Source of the DNA: Exiguobacterium oxidotolerans JCM 12280
GTDB lineage: Bacteria; Bacillota; Bacilli; Exiguobacteriales; Exiguobacteriaceae
Direction: 5' to 3'
Assembly: GCF_000702625.1 (NCBI RefSeq)
Contig: NZ_JNIS01000001.1
Location: forward strand, 682,001 to 746,000
DNA: 64,000 nt
Shown here: in pieces, positions 8,000 through 17,017 of the stretch
Position numbering within the stretch: the stretch's first letter is position 1
Layout of the letters: every line of letters starts with the position of its first letter
Notes under the pieces: generated by a model
Seen by the model: only the letters and a program-made list of their open reading frames with translations
Told to the model about the DNA's origin: nothing
Databases searched by the model: none
Position numbers and translations under genes: made by a program

Positions 8000-8893
8000 T
8001 TACCGTGAAGGATACGTAAACCCTTCTCCGATGACTTCACGTACTTTATGAATGACGACGAAAGCTCGTGGGTCTGCTGCTTCGACGATTTGTTTCAGTG
8101 GTGCAAGTTGGCGTTTATCGACAATCATATAGAGCATGTCATTTTTTTGTTTCGTAAAATGACCATGACTATGAATGACAGTCGCACTTCTTCCGAGTGT
8201 TTCCGTCAGCACAGTCGCAATCTCTTCTTGACGGTGACTAATGATTGTGACCGCTTCTCGAACATTCAGACCTTCGCTGACGAGATCAATCAAATAAGAA
8301 CCAATGATGATTGCAATCAATGTGTACAGCATCGTTTCTTCACCGAATAAGAACCCGGACGCTCCGACAACAATGACATCGATGATAAACATCGAGACTG
8401 CAATCCCGAGGTTCAAATATTTATTCATCAGACGGGCGATGATGACACCACCACCTGTCGTCCCTCCTGCGCGGATAACAAGACCGATTCCGACCCCAAT
8501 CAAAATCCCTGCGTAAACTGTCCCAATCAGACGATTATCTGACGAAGTCGTGAATGATGCCGTCGTCGAGAGGACGAAGGATGTCACCGCGACCGAGATG
8601 ACCGAGTAAATCATCGTTTTCCGACTTAAGAAACGGTAGCCGATGATGAAGAGAATAGCGTTCGCAAGAAGCGAGACAAGTCCCGGATCCCAGCCATATA
8701 GGTAATAGAAGATGACCGTAATCCCAATTAATCCACCTTCAGATAAATCGTTCGGTATCGTAAAGTAATTGACGCCAAATGATAAAATAGCGGAACCAAC
8801 GATAATCCAAAAAATATCCTTCCACGAGATGGCTTGCATGGCTTCGAATGCACGCCGTCTCGTTTCATTTGTTGTTGTTTTTCTGACATTCAT
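8000..8893 (-). CDS. YitT/DUF2179-family membrane protein
   Basis: The 297-residue product has about five or six hydrophobic segments in its first two thirds (for example IFWIIVGSAILSFGVNYF, VSLLANAILFIIGYRFL, GILIGVGIGLVIRAGGTTGGG) and a soluble C-terminal domain of the DUF2179 type (AVTIISHRQEEIATVL, ATVIHSHGHFTKQKNDMLYMIVDKRQLAPLKQIV). The conserved RAGGTTGGG turn is typical of YitT proteins, whose function is not settled. The reading from 8947 is too long; AAGGAGG lies before the ATG at 8891-8893. Relative to B. subtilis it is an extra gene between the mutS2 operon and lcfA. Confidence 0.85.
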   Translation of the reverse strand: MNVRKTTTNETRRRAFEAMQAISWKDIFWIIVGSAILSFGVNYFTIPNDLSEGGLIGITVIFYYLYGWDPGLVSLLANAILFIIGYRFLSRKTMIYSVISVAVTSFVLSTTASFTTSSDNRLIGTVYAGILIGVGIGLVIRAGGTTGGGVIIARLMNKYLNLGIAVSMFIIDVIVVGASGFLFGEETMLYTLIAIIIGSYLIDLVSEGLNVREAVTIISHRQEEIATVLTETLGRSATVIHSHGHFTKQKNDMLYMIVDKRQLAPLKQIVEAADPRAFVVIHKVREVIGEGFTYPSR

Positions 8894-8933
8894 CCAATGT
8901 TCCTCCTTCATATGAAAAATAGTCCTCACTCCA

Positions 8934-8969
8934 TAAAAATTCCGCACTGAATGAAGTTCAGTACGGAAT
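8934..8969 (-). terminator. Terminator of the mutS2-DUF350 operon
   Basis: A 13-bp stem with one mismatch (ATTCCGCACTGAA / TTCAGTACGGAAT) and a T run on the minus strand, downstream of the small membrane peptide gene. Confidence 0.8.
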
Positions 8970-8993
8970 GATCACTTAGCAAAGCCAGTTCTT

Positions 8994-9077
8994 TTAATTC
9001 ATAAAGATCCATAACAATCCGACGACTAAAAAAGCAATCGAGACGCCAAACATGATTTTTGCTAACCGTTCTAACAC
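8994..9077 (-). CDS. 27-residue single-span membrane microprotein
   Basis: A GTG-started reading frame of 27 codons begins four bases after the DUF350 stop codon. GGGGTG at the end of the preceding gene serves as a ribosome site. The peptide (VLERLAKIMFGVSIAFL, then VVGLLWIFMN) has a charged head and one hydrophobic span. It is the last frame before the operon terminator. The spacing and composition suggest translational coupling with the DUF350 protein, a polytopic membrane protein. I do not recognise a family, and a frame this short could occur by chance. Confidence 0.5.
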   Translation of the reverse strand: MLERLAKIMFGVSIAFLVVGLLWIFMN

Positions 9078-9081
9078 AAGC

Positions 9082-9489
9082 TCACCCCACTAACGCAGAA
9101 CCGATGACGAATGACATCCCAATCGAGAGTGCACACGCAATGATACCGACTGCGATGTTTCCTTTTTCGATTTCTCGGTCTACTGGGAGATTAGGTGTCA
9201 AGAACTCAAAAATCCAATAGGTCGAGATTAATAATAAAAACCCAAAGGCACTCTCTAAAAAAATTGCCCCGACACGTTCTTCGCTTTGGACAGCGAAATG
9301 AACGATGTTTGCGAGTCCGATGATTTTTCCGCCCGTCGCTAGAGCAACAGCGATGTTTCCACTCTTGATATGTTCCCAGTTCCGATACCGTGTTGTCAAC
9401 TCAAACAGTGCAAGACCCATGATAATCAAGAGACCCGCAACTGAATAGAGCGCCGTCGTATAGACGTAGACGTTTTCAAAGATGTTCAT
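9082..9489 (-). CDS. yshE: DUF350 membrane protein (YshE-like)
   Basis: This 135-residue protein has four hydrophobic segments arranged as two pairs, as in the DUF350 family: YSVAGLLIIMGLALFEL, IAVALATGGKIIGLANIV, FLESAFGFLLLISTYWIF and IAVGIIACALSIGMSFVIG. The repeated phrase NIAVA/NIAVG marks the internal duplication. Function is unknown. It follows mutS2 after 10 bases, the same position as yshE in B. subtilis, and is followed by a 27-residue membrane peptide. Confidence 0.85.
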   Translation of the reverse strand: MNIFENVYVYTTALYSVAGLLIIMGLALFELTTRYRNWEHIKSGNIAVALATGGKIIGLANIVHFAVQSEERVGAIFLESAFGFLLLISTYWIFEFLTPNLPVDREIEKGNIAVGIIACALSIGMSFVIGSALVG

Positions 9490-9499
9490 TCGCGTTTCC

Positions 9500-11866
9500 T
9501 CATTTCAATTCGATGATTGTCACGCCATGTCCACCTTCACCTTGACCACCAAGTCGAGACGTCTTCACGTGACGGTTACCTCGCAAATATTCCTGCACGC
9601 CTTGGCGCATCGCTCCTGTTCCCAGTCCGTGAATGACACGGATATGATCATAGTTCGACAATAACGCCTGATCCATGAATCGTTCTAGTTTCGATAAACC
9701 TTCCTCTACTCGCACACCACGCAAGTCGAGCTCAGCGGATGGAGACGATTGTTTTGTGATACTTGAACTACCCGAACGTTTCGTCGTCTTTTGGGTTGGC
9801 TTGGCTACTCCGATTTTAGCAAGGTCACCGGGCTTGACGTTGACCTTCATGATGCCGACTTGTACCGTATAGTCGCCGTTCGAGTTTTGGTTGATGATGT
9901 AGCCTTTTTGATTGAAAGTCGTCACTTTGACTTCTTCACCTTTAGCAAACGTCGGCGTTTTATCATGTTTCGCTTTGACTTTCGCAATCCGCTGATCTTG
10001 TAAGGTCGGTTTTGCTTGTTCGAGCTGCTTGCGTGCTTCAATCAATTCATGTTCCTTGACGGCACCTGCATCGCGAAGCTCTTTCAGGCGCTTGATGACA
10101 GCCTCCGCCTCTTTTTGAGCGCGTTCGACGGCTCGTGTCGCTTTTTCTTCTGCTTTCGCTAAAATTTCATTTTTCTCTTCAAAAATTTCAGCTTGTTCCT
10201 GTTCGAACTGTTCGCGCTCTAATGTCAGTCGTTCTTTTTCTTGTTGTAGTTCTTGCTCGAGCGATTCGGCACGTTGTTTCGCTTCCTCGAGTCGACCAAT
10301 CATCGTTTCGACAGACTGAGCGTCGCTTCCGACTTGACCGCGTGCTGCCTCAATCACCATGTCCGATAAGCCAAGTCGTTTCGAAATTTCAAAGGCATTC
10401 GAGCGACCCGGGACACCAATCAGTAAACGATAGGTCGGGCTGAGTGATTCGACATCAAATTCCATCGAGGCATTGACGACACCTTCACGATTATAACCAT
10501 AAGCCTTCAGTTCCGAATAGTGAGTCGTCGCGGCGACACGTGCTCCGCGACGCTTGACTTCATTGAGAATCGCAATCGCGAGTGCCGCCCCTTCCGTCGG
10601 ATCAGTTCCTGCTCCGAGCTCATCAAATAGGACGAGGCTCATGAAGTCAATCTTCTCCATCATCGAGACGATGTTCGTCATGTGCGAACTAAACGTCGAG
10701 AGATTTTGTTCAATCGATTGTTCGTCACCGATATCTGCATAAATCGCGTCAAAGACACTCAGTTCCGTTTCGTCGGCTGCCGGCACGTATAATCCGGACT
10801 GGACCATCAGTTGTAGAAGACCAATCGTCTTCAACGTGACGGTTTTCCCACCGGTGTTTGGTCCAGTGATGACGAGTGATGTAAACTCGCCACCTAACGA
10901 AACGGTGATCGGGACGACATCTTCATCCGCAATGAACGGGTGGCGCGCTTCTTTTAAGACGATTCGCCGTTCTTCATTCAAGCGTGGTTCGACGGCACGA
11001 ATTTGATGACCATACAACGCTTTCGCCATGATGAAATCGAGTTCTGCTAACACATCAAGATTAATCCGTAACGAATCTCCGACGGAACCGACAAGTGCCG
11101 ATAACTGGGCTAAAATGCGTTCGATTTCGGCACGTTCTTTGAGACGCGCTTCTTGAATTTCGTTATTTGCGGCAACGACGGCTTGTGGTTCGATGAACAG
11201 TGTTGCACCAGAAGCTGATTGATCGTGAACAATCCCGCCAAATGCTTGACGGTATTCTTGTTTGACCGGGACACAATAACGGTCGTTTCGCATCGTGACG
11301 ATGGCATCCGACAACATCTTCGATTTACTGCGTAAGACACCGTCGATTTTCGAACGGACTTGTCCTTCGAGTGAGCGCAGCTGACTTCTTAACGACCGTA
11401 GTTTGTCACTCGCAGAGTCCTGGACGACGCCTTGATCATCAATCGCATGACGAATCCCTTGTTCGATTTCGACGAGCTTCGTAATTTGCTCGATTCGGCT
11501 GTCGAGTGCCGGCAATCGTAAGTCGGGATTGTCTTCGTGCAGCCGTTCTTGAAAAGCTTTCACTTGGCGTCCGGAGTAAACGACGTCTGCTACAGCCAAC
11601 AATTCACTCGTCGAGAGGATTGAACCAATCTCAGACCGTTTGACTTCACTACGCACATCCGTTAAACCGCCGAACGGATAACGGTCGCGTAGACGATAGA
11701 CCGTCGTCGCTTCCGTCGTCACGGCTAAAAGTGCTTTGACTTGTTCATAATCTTCCGACGGTTGCATATTTTTGACGAACTGTGCTCCGAGCGAGCTAGC
11801 CGTTTGTTTGATGAGTAAGTCTTTCAATTTATCATATTCTAAGACGCGTAACGCGTTAGCATTCAT
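9500..11866 (-). CDS. mutS2: MutS2 family ATPase/nuclease with Smr domain
   Basis: MutS2 (788 residues) acts on branched recombination intermediates and on collided ribosomes in Firmicutes; it is not a mismatch-repair protein. The order is N-terminal core and lever helices, ATPase with Walker A GPNTGGKTVTLKT (near residue 335) and Walker B SLVLFDELGAGTDPTEG, a long coiled coil (about residues 510-640, rich in Glu/Gln/Lys), a KOW-like segment and a C-terminal Smr domain (LDLRGVRVEEGL, IRVIHGLGTGAMRQGVQEYL). The ATG directly abuts the polX stop codon, with GGAGTGG as ribosome site, so the two genes are probably coupled. Confidence 0.96.
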   Translation of the reverse strand: MNANALRVLEYDKLKDLLIKQTASSLGAQFVKNMQPSEDYEQVKALLAVTTEATTVYRLRDRYPFGGLTDVRSEVKRSEIGSILSTSELLAVADVVYSGRQVKAFQERLHEDNPDLRLPALDSRIEQITKLVEIEQGIRHAIDDQGVVQDSASDKLRSLRSQLRSLEGQVRSKIDGVLRSKSKMLSDAIVTMRNDRYCVPVKQEYRQAFGGIVHDQSASGATLFIEPQAVVAANNEIQEARLKERAEIERILAQLSALVGSVGDSLRINLDVLAELDFIMAKALYGHQIRAVEPRLNEERRIVLKEARHPFIADEDVVPITVSLGGEFTSLVITGPNTGGKTVTLKTIGLLQLMVQSGLYVPAADETELSVFDAIYADIGDEQSIEQNLSTFSSHMTNIVSMMEKIDFMSLVLFDELGAGTDPTEGAALAIAILNEVKRRGARVAATTHYSELKAYGYNREGVVNASMEFDVESLSPTYRLLIGVPGRSNAFEISKRLGLSDMVIEAARGQVGSDAQSVETMIGRLEEAKQRAESLEQELQQEKERLTLEREQFEQEQAEIFEEKNEILAKAEEKATRAVERAQKEAEAVIKRLKELRDAGAVKEHELIEARKQLEQAKPTLQDQRIAKVKAKHDKTPTFAKGEEVKVTTFNQKGYIINQNSNGDYTVQVGIMKVNVKPGDLAKIGVAKPTQKTTKRSGSSSITKQSSPSAELDLRGVRVEEGLSKLERFMDQALLSNYDHIRVIHGLGTGAMRQGVQEYLRGNRHVKTSRLGGQGEGGHGVTIIELK

Positions 11867-13582
11867 TTAATCCACTCCTAAACGTTTTCGATCAAAGAAG
11901 GCACGTGCCTCCTGAGCCGTCCACGTATTGATGACATCTGTTGGTTCCAAGTATGCTTTACGTGCATGGAGGACTCCAAGTTTCATGTCTTCTAACATTT
12001 CTGGACGGTGTGTGTCCGTATTAATCATGATTTTAACACCCGCTGCCTTTGCTTTCGCGAGCGAAGCCGCCGTTAAATCAAAACGTGCCGGGTTCGCATT
12101 CATTTCAAGCGCTGTCCCGGTCTCTGCCGCCAGTTCAATCAGGCGATCAACATTGACGGCGTACCCTTCGCGCCGACCGATGATTCGCCCTGTCGGATGG
12201 GCAATGAGTGAGACATAAGGATTACGACAAGCATTTTCTAACCGTTGCATGATTTCAGTTTCCGTCTGATCAAACTTCGAATGAATCGAGGCGATGACGT
12301 AGTCCATTTCCTGCAAGAACTCATCCTCATAATCAAGGGAACCGTCCGGCAAGATATCCATCTCGACCCCACATAAGATTGTCATGTCGGGATGTTTCTT
12401 ACGCGCGGCTTCAATCTCAACACGTTGTTTGCGTAACCGATCTATCGTCAATCCATTGACGAACTTCATGTACTGACTATGATCCGTGATGGCCATCCAC
12501 GAGTAACCGCGCGCAGCACAAGCATCGACGAGTTCTTCGACTGATAAGGTTCCGTCCGACCACGTCGTATGCATATGGACATCCGCTTGGATATCTTTTT
12601 CCGTAATCAAACGCGACAAGTCTTGTTCAAACTCGTGGCGTCCGCTACGTAACTCTGGTGGGATGAATGGCAAGTCATACCGTGCGAATAATTCATCCTC
12701 TGTTTGTGGTTGGAACAAACCGTCTTTCGTCTCGACACCGTATTCCGAAATACTCTCACCACGTTCTTTTGCGAGTTGCCGCATCCGAACATTATGATCT
12801 TTCGACCCGGTGAAGTGATGTAACGTCGAGGCGAATGCTGCATCGTCGACTAAGCGGAAGTCGACTGCGATATAGTTCGTGTCGCGTTTTAAGACGACCG
12901 ATACTTTCGTCTCACCTGCCGCGATGATTTCATCGATTTGCTCGAGCTCGAGTAATTGTCCTTTGACGACTTCTGCTTGATCTGTCGACAAAATAAAATC
13001 AAGATCCTTGCACGTCTCTTCAGACCGCCGGAAGCTCCCGCCAACTGCGAATCGGATGATTCCTTCAAATGCCGTTAGCGTCTGTTCGAGTTCACTTACG
13101 ATTTTTCGCATGACACCATACGGTAAGCGTTCCGGTCTTGTTTCAAAAGTTTCGAGTGCCTTCACGTATTTTTCGACTGTCTTTTTCCCGAATCCTGGCA
13201 TCGCTTCGACTGTACCATCTTCCAGTTTTTCAGCAAAGGAATCTGCATCGATGACACCGACATCATGTAATTTTGCGAGTTTCTTACCTCCGAGACCTGG
13301 AATCTTCAGTAACGCAATCAGACCTTCTGGCACTTCTTGTTCCAGTTCCGAGAGTGCCGTACTCGTGCCTGTCGTCCGGAATTCTTCAAGAACCGCCGCT
13401 GTTCCTTTGCCAATTCCTTTCATCTCTGTGAAATCTTCAATGTCCATGAAATCGTGTTCTGCCGCTTCTAATATATTTGCCGCCTTACGAAAGGCATTGA
13501 TTTTAAATGGGTTTTCACCTTTTACTTCGAGATAAACGGAAATCCGTTCTAAATGTCGAATCGCATCTTGAGTTGTTCGCAT
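11867..13582 (-). CDS. polX: Family X DNA polymerase with PHP domain
   Basis: PolX (571 residues from the ATG at 13580-13582) repairs gaps in DNA. The N-terminal helix-hairpin-helix parts (MKGIGKGTAAVLEEF, IPGLGGKKLAKLHDVGV, MPGFGKKTVEKYV) precede the nucleotidyltransferase core with VGGSFRRSEETCKDLDFIL. The C-terminal PHP 3'-5' exonuclease keeps its metal ligands (DVHMHTTWSDG, ITDHSQYMK, GVEMDILPDG, IASIHSKF, LIAHPTGR, INTDTHR). A TTG at 13600 opens a longer frame, but GGGGAG lies inside that extension and points to the ATG. The length is close to the 570 residues of the B. subtilis protein. Confidence 0.95.
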   Translation of the reverse strand: MRTTQDAIRHLERISVYLEVKGENPFKINAFRKAANILEAAEHDFMDIEDFTEMKGIGKGTAAVLEEFRTTGTSTALSELEQEVPEGLIALLKIPGLGGKKLAKLHDVGVIDADSFAEKLEDGTVEAMPGFGKKTVEKYVKALETFETRPERLPYGVMRKIVSELEQTLTAFEGIIRFAVGGSFRRSEETCKDLDFILSTDQAEVVKGQLLELEQIDEIIAAGETKVSVVLKRDTNYIAVDFRLVDDAAFASTLHHFTGSKDHNVRMRQLAKERGESISEYGVETKDGLFQPQTEDELFARYDLPFIPPELRSGRHEFEQDLSRLITEKDIQADVHMHTTWSDGTLSVEELVDACAARGYSWMAITDHSQYMKFVNGLTIDRLRKQRVEIEAARKKHPDMTILCGVEMDILPDGSLDYEDEFLQEMDYVIASIHSKFDQTETEIMQRLENACRNPYVSLIAHPTGRIIGRREGYAVNVDRLIELAAETGTALEMNANPARFDLTAASLAKAKAAGVKIMINTDTHRPEMLEDMKLGVLHARKAYLEPTDVINTWTAQEARAFFDRKRLGVD

Positions 13583-13597
13583 CGTCAATTCTCCCCT

Positions 13598-13624
13598 CAA
13601 AAAAAGCCCCCAGTTAACGGGAGC
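13598..13624 (-). terminator. Weak hairpin between cvpA and polX
   Basis: Minus-strand CTCCC-GTTAACT-GGGGG is followed by CTTTTTT. The stem is only 5 bp and includes a G-T pair, so it may be a partial terminator inside the operon. Confidence 0.35.
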
Positions 13625-13627
13625 GCG

Positions 13628-14176
13628 TTATTTTATCAAACCGACTTTCGTCATGAGCCATTCCGCTAATAACGGTGTATGTTGAATCATGAATGTCGCC
13701 AAGCTCGAATTCGCAATGGCATCTTGAATCGATTGGACTGGCGCAAAGGCTGCCAAAAATAGAATCAAGAACACGAAAATATACATCTCGATGAATCCAA
13801 AGATACCGCCGAGTAAACCTTTCACTTGTTTTAACACTGGAATGTTCGTCAAGGAATCAAACATCGATAAAATCATTGATAAAATGATTTTTGTCCCGAA
13901 AAACAGAACGATGAACCAAAATGCTTTATAAAATACTTCATCTAACCCAATTGAGCTCGGAATTGAAAACATCGTTAAATCAATTCCAGCATCGTCGAGT
14001 GTTGATGGATATGGAACCCATAATTTAAATTTTTCAGCTAACTCATCATAAAACGAGAGTGCCACGATGAACGAGATCAACAGACTCAGTAAATGTCCTG
14101 CTTGCAAGACAACGCCTCGACGGACACCTGTCATCGTTCCTAATGCGAGAAATAATAAAATAACAAAGGTAATCAT
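13628..14176 (-). CDS. cvpA: CvpA-family membrane protein
   Basis: The 182-residue product has four hydrophobic segments (ITFVILLFLALGTMTGVRRG, LLSLLISFIVALSFYDEL, FYKAFWFIVLFFGTKIILSMIL, IFGFIEMYIFVFLILFLAAFAPV), the usual CvpA layout. CvpA proteins are linked to envelope integrity and colicin V export in enterics; the exact role in Firmicutes is unsettled. It begins three bases after zapA, and the pair zapA-cvpA upstream of polX matches yshA-yshB of B. subtilis. Confidence 0.85.
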   Translation of the reverse strand: MITFVILLFLALGTMTGVRRGVVLQAGHLLSLLISFIVALSFYDELAEKFKLWVPYPSTLDDAGIDLTMFSIPSSIGLDEVFYKAFWFIVLFFGTKIILSMILSMFDSLTNIPVLKQVKGLLGGIFGFIEMYIFVFLILFLAAFAPVQSIQDAIANSSLATFMIQHTPLLAEWLMTKVGLIK

Positions 14177-14179
14177 AGT

Positions 14180-14416
14180 TTAAAGTTCACCCAAATTCTT
14201 TTTGATTTTTACGTAATCACTACCAATATTGAGAGCCGCTAAAACGGCAATTTGACGAACGTCGAGTTGTGGTGCTTGGTCTCGAATTTCCCGAATCTTT
14301 GTATCGACGAGGAGACCCACTTCACGTACGTGTTCTGGCGACTCCGTCCCGACAATCGTATAATCATTACCTGCGATATGAATCGTCGTCCGGTTCAGCC
14401 CTTCTGAATCAGCCAT
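14180..14416 (-). CDS. zapA: Cell division protein ZapA
   Basis: This 78-residue protein fits ZapA, which bundles FtsZ filaments at the division septum. It reads LNRTTIHIAGNDYTIVGTESPEHVREVGLLVDTKIREI and then a C-terminal coiled-coil helix (QLDVRQIAVLAALNIGSDYVKIKKN). The reading from 14449 is unlikely because GAGGAGG precedes the ATG at 14414-14416. It is the first gene of the zapA-cvpA-polX-mutS2 group and is divergent from rnhC, as in B. subtilis. Confidence 0.9.
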   Translation of the reverse strand: MADSEGLNRTTIHIAGNDYTIVGTESPEHVREVGLLVDTKIREIRDQAPQLDVRQIAVLAALNIGSDYVKIKKNLGEL

Positions 14417-14536
14417 TATTCTGTCCTCCTCATACTTTGCTTCTTTCATATAGTACCATCATTTTTGAAATAGGAAAAGAAGTCCACCATCGGTCTAGAG
14501 GATGGTATGCTTGTTGTCTGAAAGGATGATCTATTT

Positions 14537-15463
14537 ATGGGAACCGTCGTTTTAAAATTACCAAAGGATAAACAAGAAGTCGTTATTTCTGATTTTCAAG
14601 CTTCTCGTATCACATCGCCACCATATGCCCGCTTTGCTGCACGCACGAAAACCTGTGTCGTCACCATCTATAATTCAGGAAAAGTTATGTTCCAAGGCTC
14701 AGAAGCTGAAGCGATTTCTGCCCGTTACGGAGCCCCGCTCTTAAAGAAAGCCCCTTCTACTGCGAGCGGAATGCTTCCGAGAGACTTCTCGACTTGGTCA
14801 GTCATCGGTAGTGATGAAGTCGGGAAAGGAGACTTCTTTGGTCCGCTCGTCGTCGTTGCCGCCTATGTAGATGCACAACAAATCGAGCTCGTCCAAGAAC
14901 TTGGTGTGCGTGATTCCAAAAATGTCTCGGACATCGAAATCCGGAAGATTGCCCGCAACCTTCATGCCGTCATTCCGTATGAATTCCGAATCCTTCATAA
15001 TCCAGACTACAATCGGATGCAGCGTACGATGACACAAGGAAAGATGACGGCACTTCTACACAATTCAGCGCTTGGTGGTCTGCTCGAAAAGCTCGAAGTC
15101 ACTCCAAAAGCGATTCTAATCGATCAGTTCGCAGAAAAAGCGACCTATTATAAACACTTGTCTGGCGAAGCAAATCAAGTTAAAGAGAACGTCTATTTTT
15201 CGACGAAAGCAGAAGGACTTCATGTCGCTGTTGCAGCAGCGTCCATCCTCGCCCGCGCAATCTTTTTGAAGGAGATGGATGTACTCAGTCAACAAGCGGG
15301 TACAGAAATTCCAAAAGGTGCAGGTGCAAAGGTCGATCAAGTCGCTGCGTCACTTTTATTGAAACACGGTCCAGATCAATTAAAGAACTGGACAAAATTT
15401 CATTTTGCTAATACAAAAAAAGCGACACAATTAGCTGAAAAACGAAACCGACCATCATCCTAA
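14537..15463 (+). CDS. rnhC: Ribonuclease HIII
   Basis: RNase HIII (308 residues) removes RNA from RNA-DNA hybrids. The N-terminal TBP-like substrate-binding domain (about residues 1-85) is followed by the RNase HII-type catalytic domain starting at VIGSDEVGKGDFFGPLVVVAAYV, whose DEVGKGD contains the first acidic pair; GVRDSKNVSD and LIDQFAEK carry further conserved residues. The gene is divergent from zapA. Its stop codon lies inside the loop of the terminator at 15443-15480. Confidence 0.95.
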   Translation: MGTVVLKLPKDKQEVVISDFQASRITSPPYARFAARTKTCVVTIYNSGKVMFQGSEAEAISARYGAPLLKKAPSTASGMLPRDFSTWSVIGSDEVGKGDFFGPLVVVAAYVDAQQIELVQELGVRDSKNVSDIEIRKIARNLHAVIPYEFRILHNPDYNRMQRTMTQGKMTALLHNSALGGLLEKLEVTPKAILIDQFAEKATYYKHLSGEANQVKENVYFSTKAEGLHVAVAAASILARAIFLKEMDVLSQQAGTEIPKGAGAKVDQVAASLLLKHGPDQLKNWTKFHFANTKKATQLAEKRNRPSS

Positions 15464-15480
15464 GGAGTGGTCGGTTTTTA
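15443..15480 (+). terminator. rnhC terminator
   Basis: Perfect 10-bp stem AAACCGACCA / TGGTCGGTTT followed by a T run; the loop carries the rnhC stop codon. Confidence 0.85.
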
Positions 15481-16947
15481 AATGGCTGACTCTTTTCCTT
15501 TCAAACGCCCTAACTCCGCGAGAAGAATTTTCGTTTCATTGAACGGGACACCTTTCGTCCCGATTCGCTCGATTTCTTCATGTCCTTTTCCGACAATCAC
15601 AACGCGTTTTCCTTCGAGCGCAATTTCAGCTGCCGCGAGCAAAGCATTTTTTCGATCTACATGACAAGAAATGATTTTATCAGACGAAATATCTACGCTC
15701 AGTTCGTCAATAATTTGTCTTGGATCTTCTCGCCTCGTATCGTGAACCGTAACGATAATTCCTGCACAATACTTTGCCGCAATTCGTCCCATTTCCTGAC
15801 GTTTCGTCCGGTCACGTTCACCTGCTGCACTTAAGACGACGTATAATGCCTCGTTCGAAACGGATAGCGCTTCTAAACATTTTCTTAACCCGTCTGGAGT
15901 GTGGGCATAATCGATATAAATTTCCGTTCCTTCAAACGATAGCCGCTCGAGTCGCCCTTTCGGTAAACGAAGCGACGGGATATGTCGAATTAATTCATAC
16001 ATGTTGACCTCGCCTGTTTTCATCAATCCGATCGCGGCTGCTAAATTGGCCGCATTAAAGTTTCCGAGTAGCGCGATTGGGACTTCAGTAGTCGTTCCGT
16101 CAATTCGAACATTTACCGATTCCTCTCGCCACTCGACTACAATCGATGCTTCCGATTCTATCTTTGTCGAATACCACGTGACGGGAACATTTGCCCCGGC
16201 CCGCTCCATGACGTGACTCGCCGCATCTTCCTCATTTAAGACGAGTCCCTTCCCGTCATTCCTCGCTACTTGTTGAAACAACATGCCTTTCGCTTCCGCA
16301 TACTCTTCCATCGATTGATGATAATCCAGGTGGTCATGTGAAAGGTTCGTGAACGCCGCTGCGTGGAAGGATACACCTTCTACACGTCCTTCAACTAACG
16401 CATGTGACGATACTTCAAGCATGCAGTCCGTTACGCCATTGTTGACCATTTCATGTAATAAACGATGTAAGATGACAGCTTCCGGTGTCGTATTTGGTGT
16501 CTCAAAACGTTGCCCATCAATCAAAGCGCCTACCGTGCTGATCATTCCCGTTCGTCTTCCGGCAGCTCGAAACAAGTCGTAGGAAAGTTGCGTCGTCGTC
16601 GTTTTTCCATTTGTTCCAGTAATACCATAGACTCTCATTTTTTGACTCGGATGGTCATAAAAAAAATCAGCAATCTTTCCTGCTGCTTGTTTCGTATCCG
16701 GTAAGAGAATCGTTGGAATCCCTGCTATCCCGACTTGTTTTTCAGCAAGAATCGCAACCGCTCCGTTATCTTTTGCTTCTTGTACATATTGATGCCCATC
16801 TACCGTATAACCACGAATGCAGATGAACAGGCTCCCCGGCTTCACTTTACGTGAGTCCGTTTCAATGCTTGTAATCACTGGGTTTTCTTCAGTCGTTAAC
16901 TGGAAAGGCGAAAGCAAGTCTGACAGTAATTTGTGTTGATGATTCAT
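15478..16947 (-). CDS. murE: MurE-type UDP-MurNAc-dipeptide ligase with altered substrate motif
   Basis: The 489-residue protein has the three Mur ligase domains: the N-terminal UDP-substrate domain (ITSIETDSRKVKPGSLFICIRGYTVDGH), the central ATPase (YGITGTNGKTTTTQLSYDLFRAAG, EVSSHALVEGRVEGVSFHAAAFTNLSHDHLDYH, AKGMLF with the carbamylated-Lys position) and the C-terminal domain. In diaminopimelate enzymes the third residue of peptidoglycan is selected by DNPR; here the aligned segment reads HDTRREDP. Exiguobacterium walls have L-lysine as far as I recall, so this may be a lysine-adding MurE or a second MurE outside the division cluster. It lies in an accessory block, with no terminator of its own other than the rnhC hairpin. 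Confidence 0.8.
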   Translation of the reverse strand: MNHQHKLLSDLLSPFQLTTEENPVITSIETDSRKVKPGSLFICIRGYTVDGHQYVQEAKDNGAVAILAEKQVGIAGIPTILLPDTKQAAGKIADFFYDHPSQKMRVYGITGTNGKTTTTQLSYDLFRAAGRRTGMISTVGALIDGQRFETPNTTPEAVILHRLLHEMVNNGVTDCMLEVSSHALVEGRVEGVSFHAAAFTNLSHDHLDYHQSMEEYAEAKGMLFQQVARNDGKGLVLNEEDAASHVMERAGANVPVTWYSTKIESEASIVVEWREESVNVRIDGTTTEVPIALLGNFNAANLAAAIGLMKTGEVNMYELIRHIPSLRLPKGRLERLSFEGTEIYIDYAHTPDGLRKCLEALSVSNEALYVVLSAAGERDRTKRQEMGRIAAKYCAGIIVTVHDTRREDPRQIIDELSVDISSDKIISCHVDRKNALLAAAEIALEGKRVVIVGKGHEEIERIGTKGVPFNETKILLAELGRLKGKESAI

Positions 16948-17017
16948 GATGTTCGCTTCCCTTCTATGTTCAAAACCCGAATTTGATTTTGATCCATTCT
17001 AGCATTTTCTAAACAGT

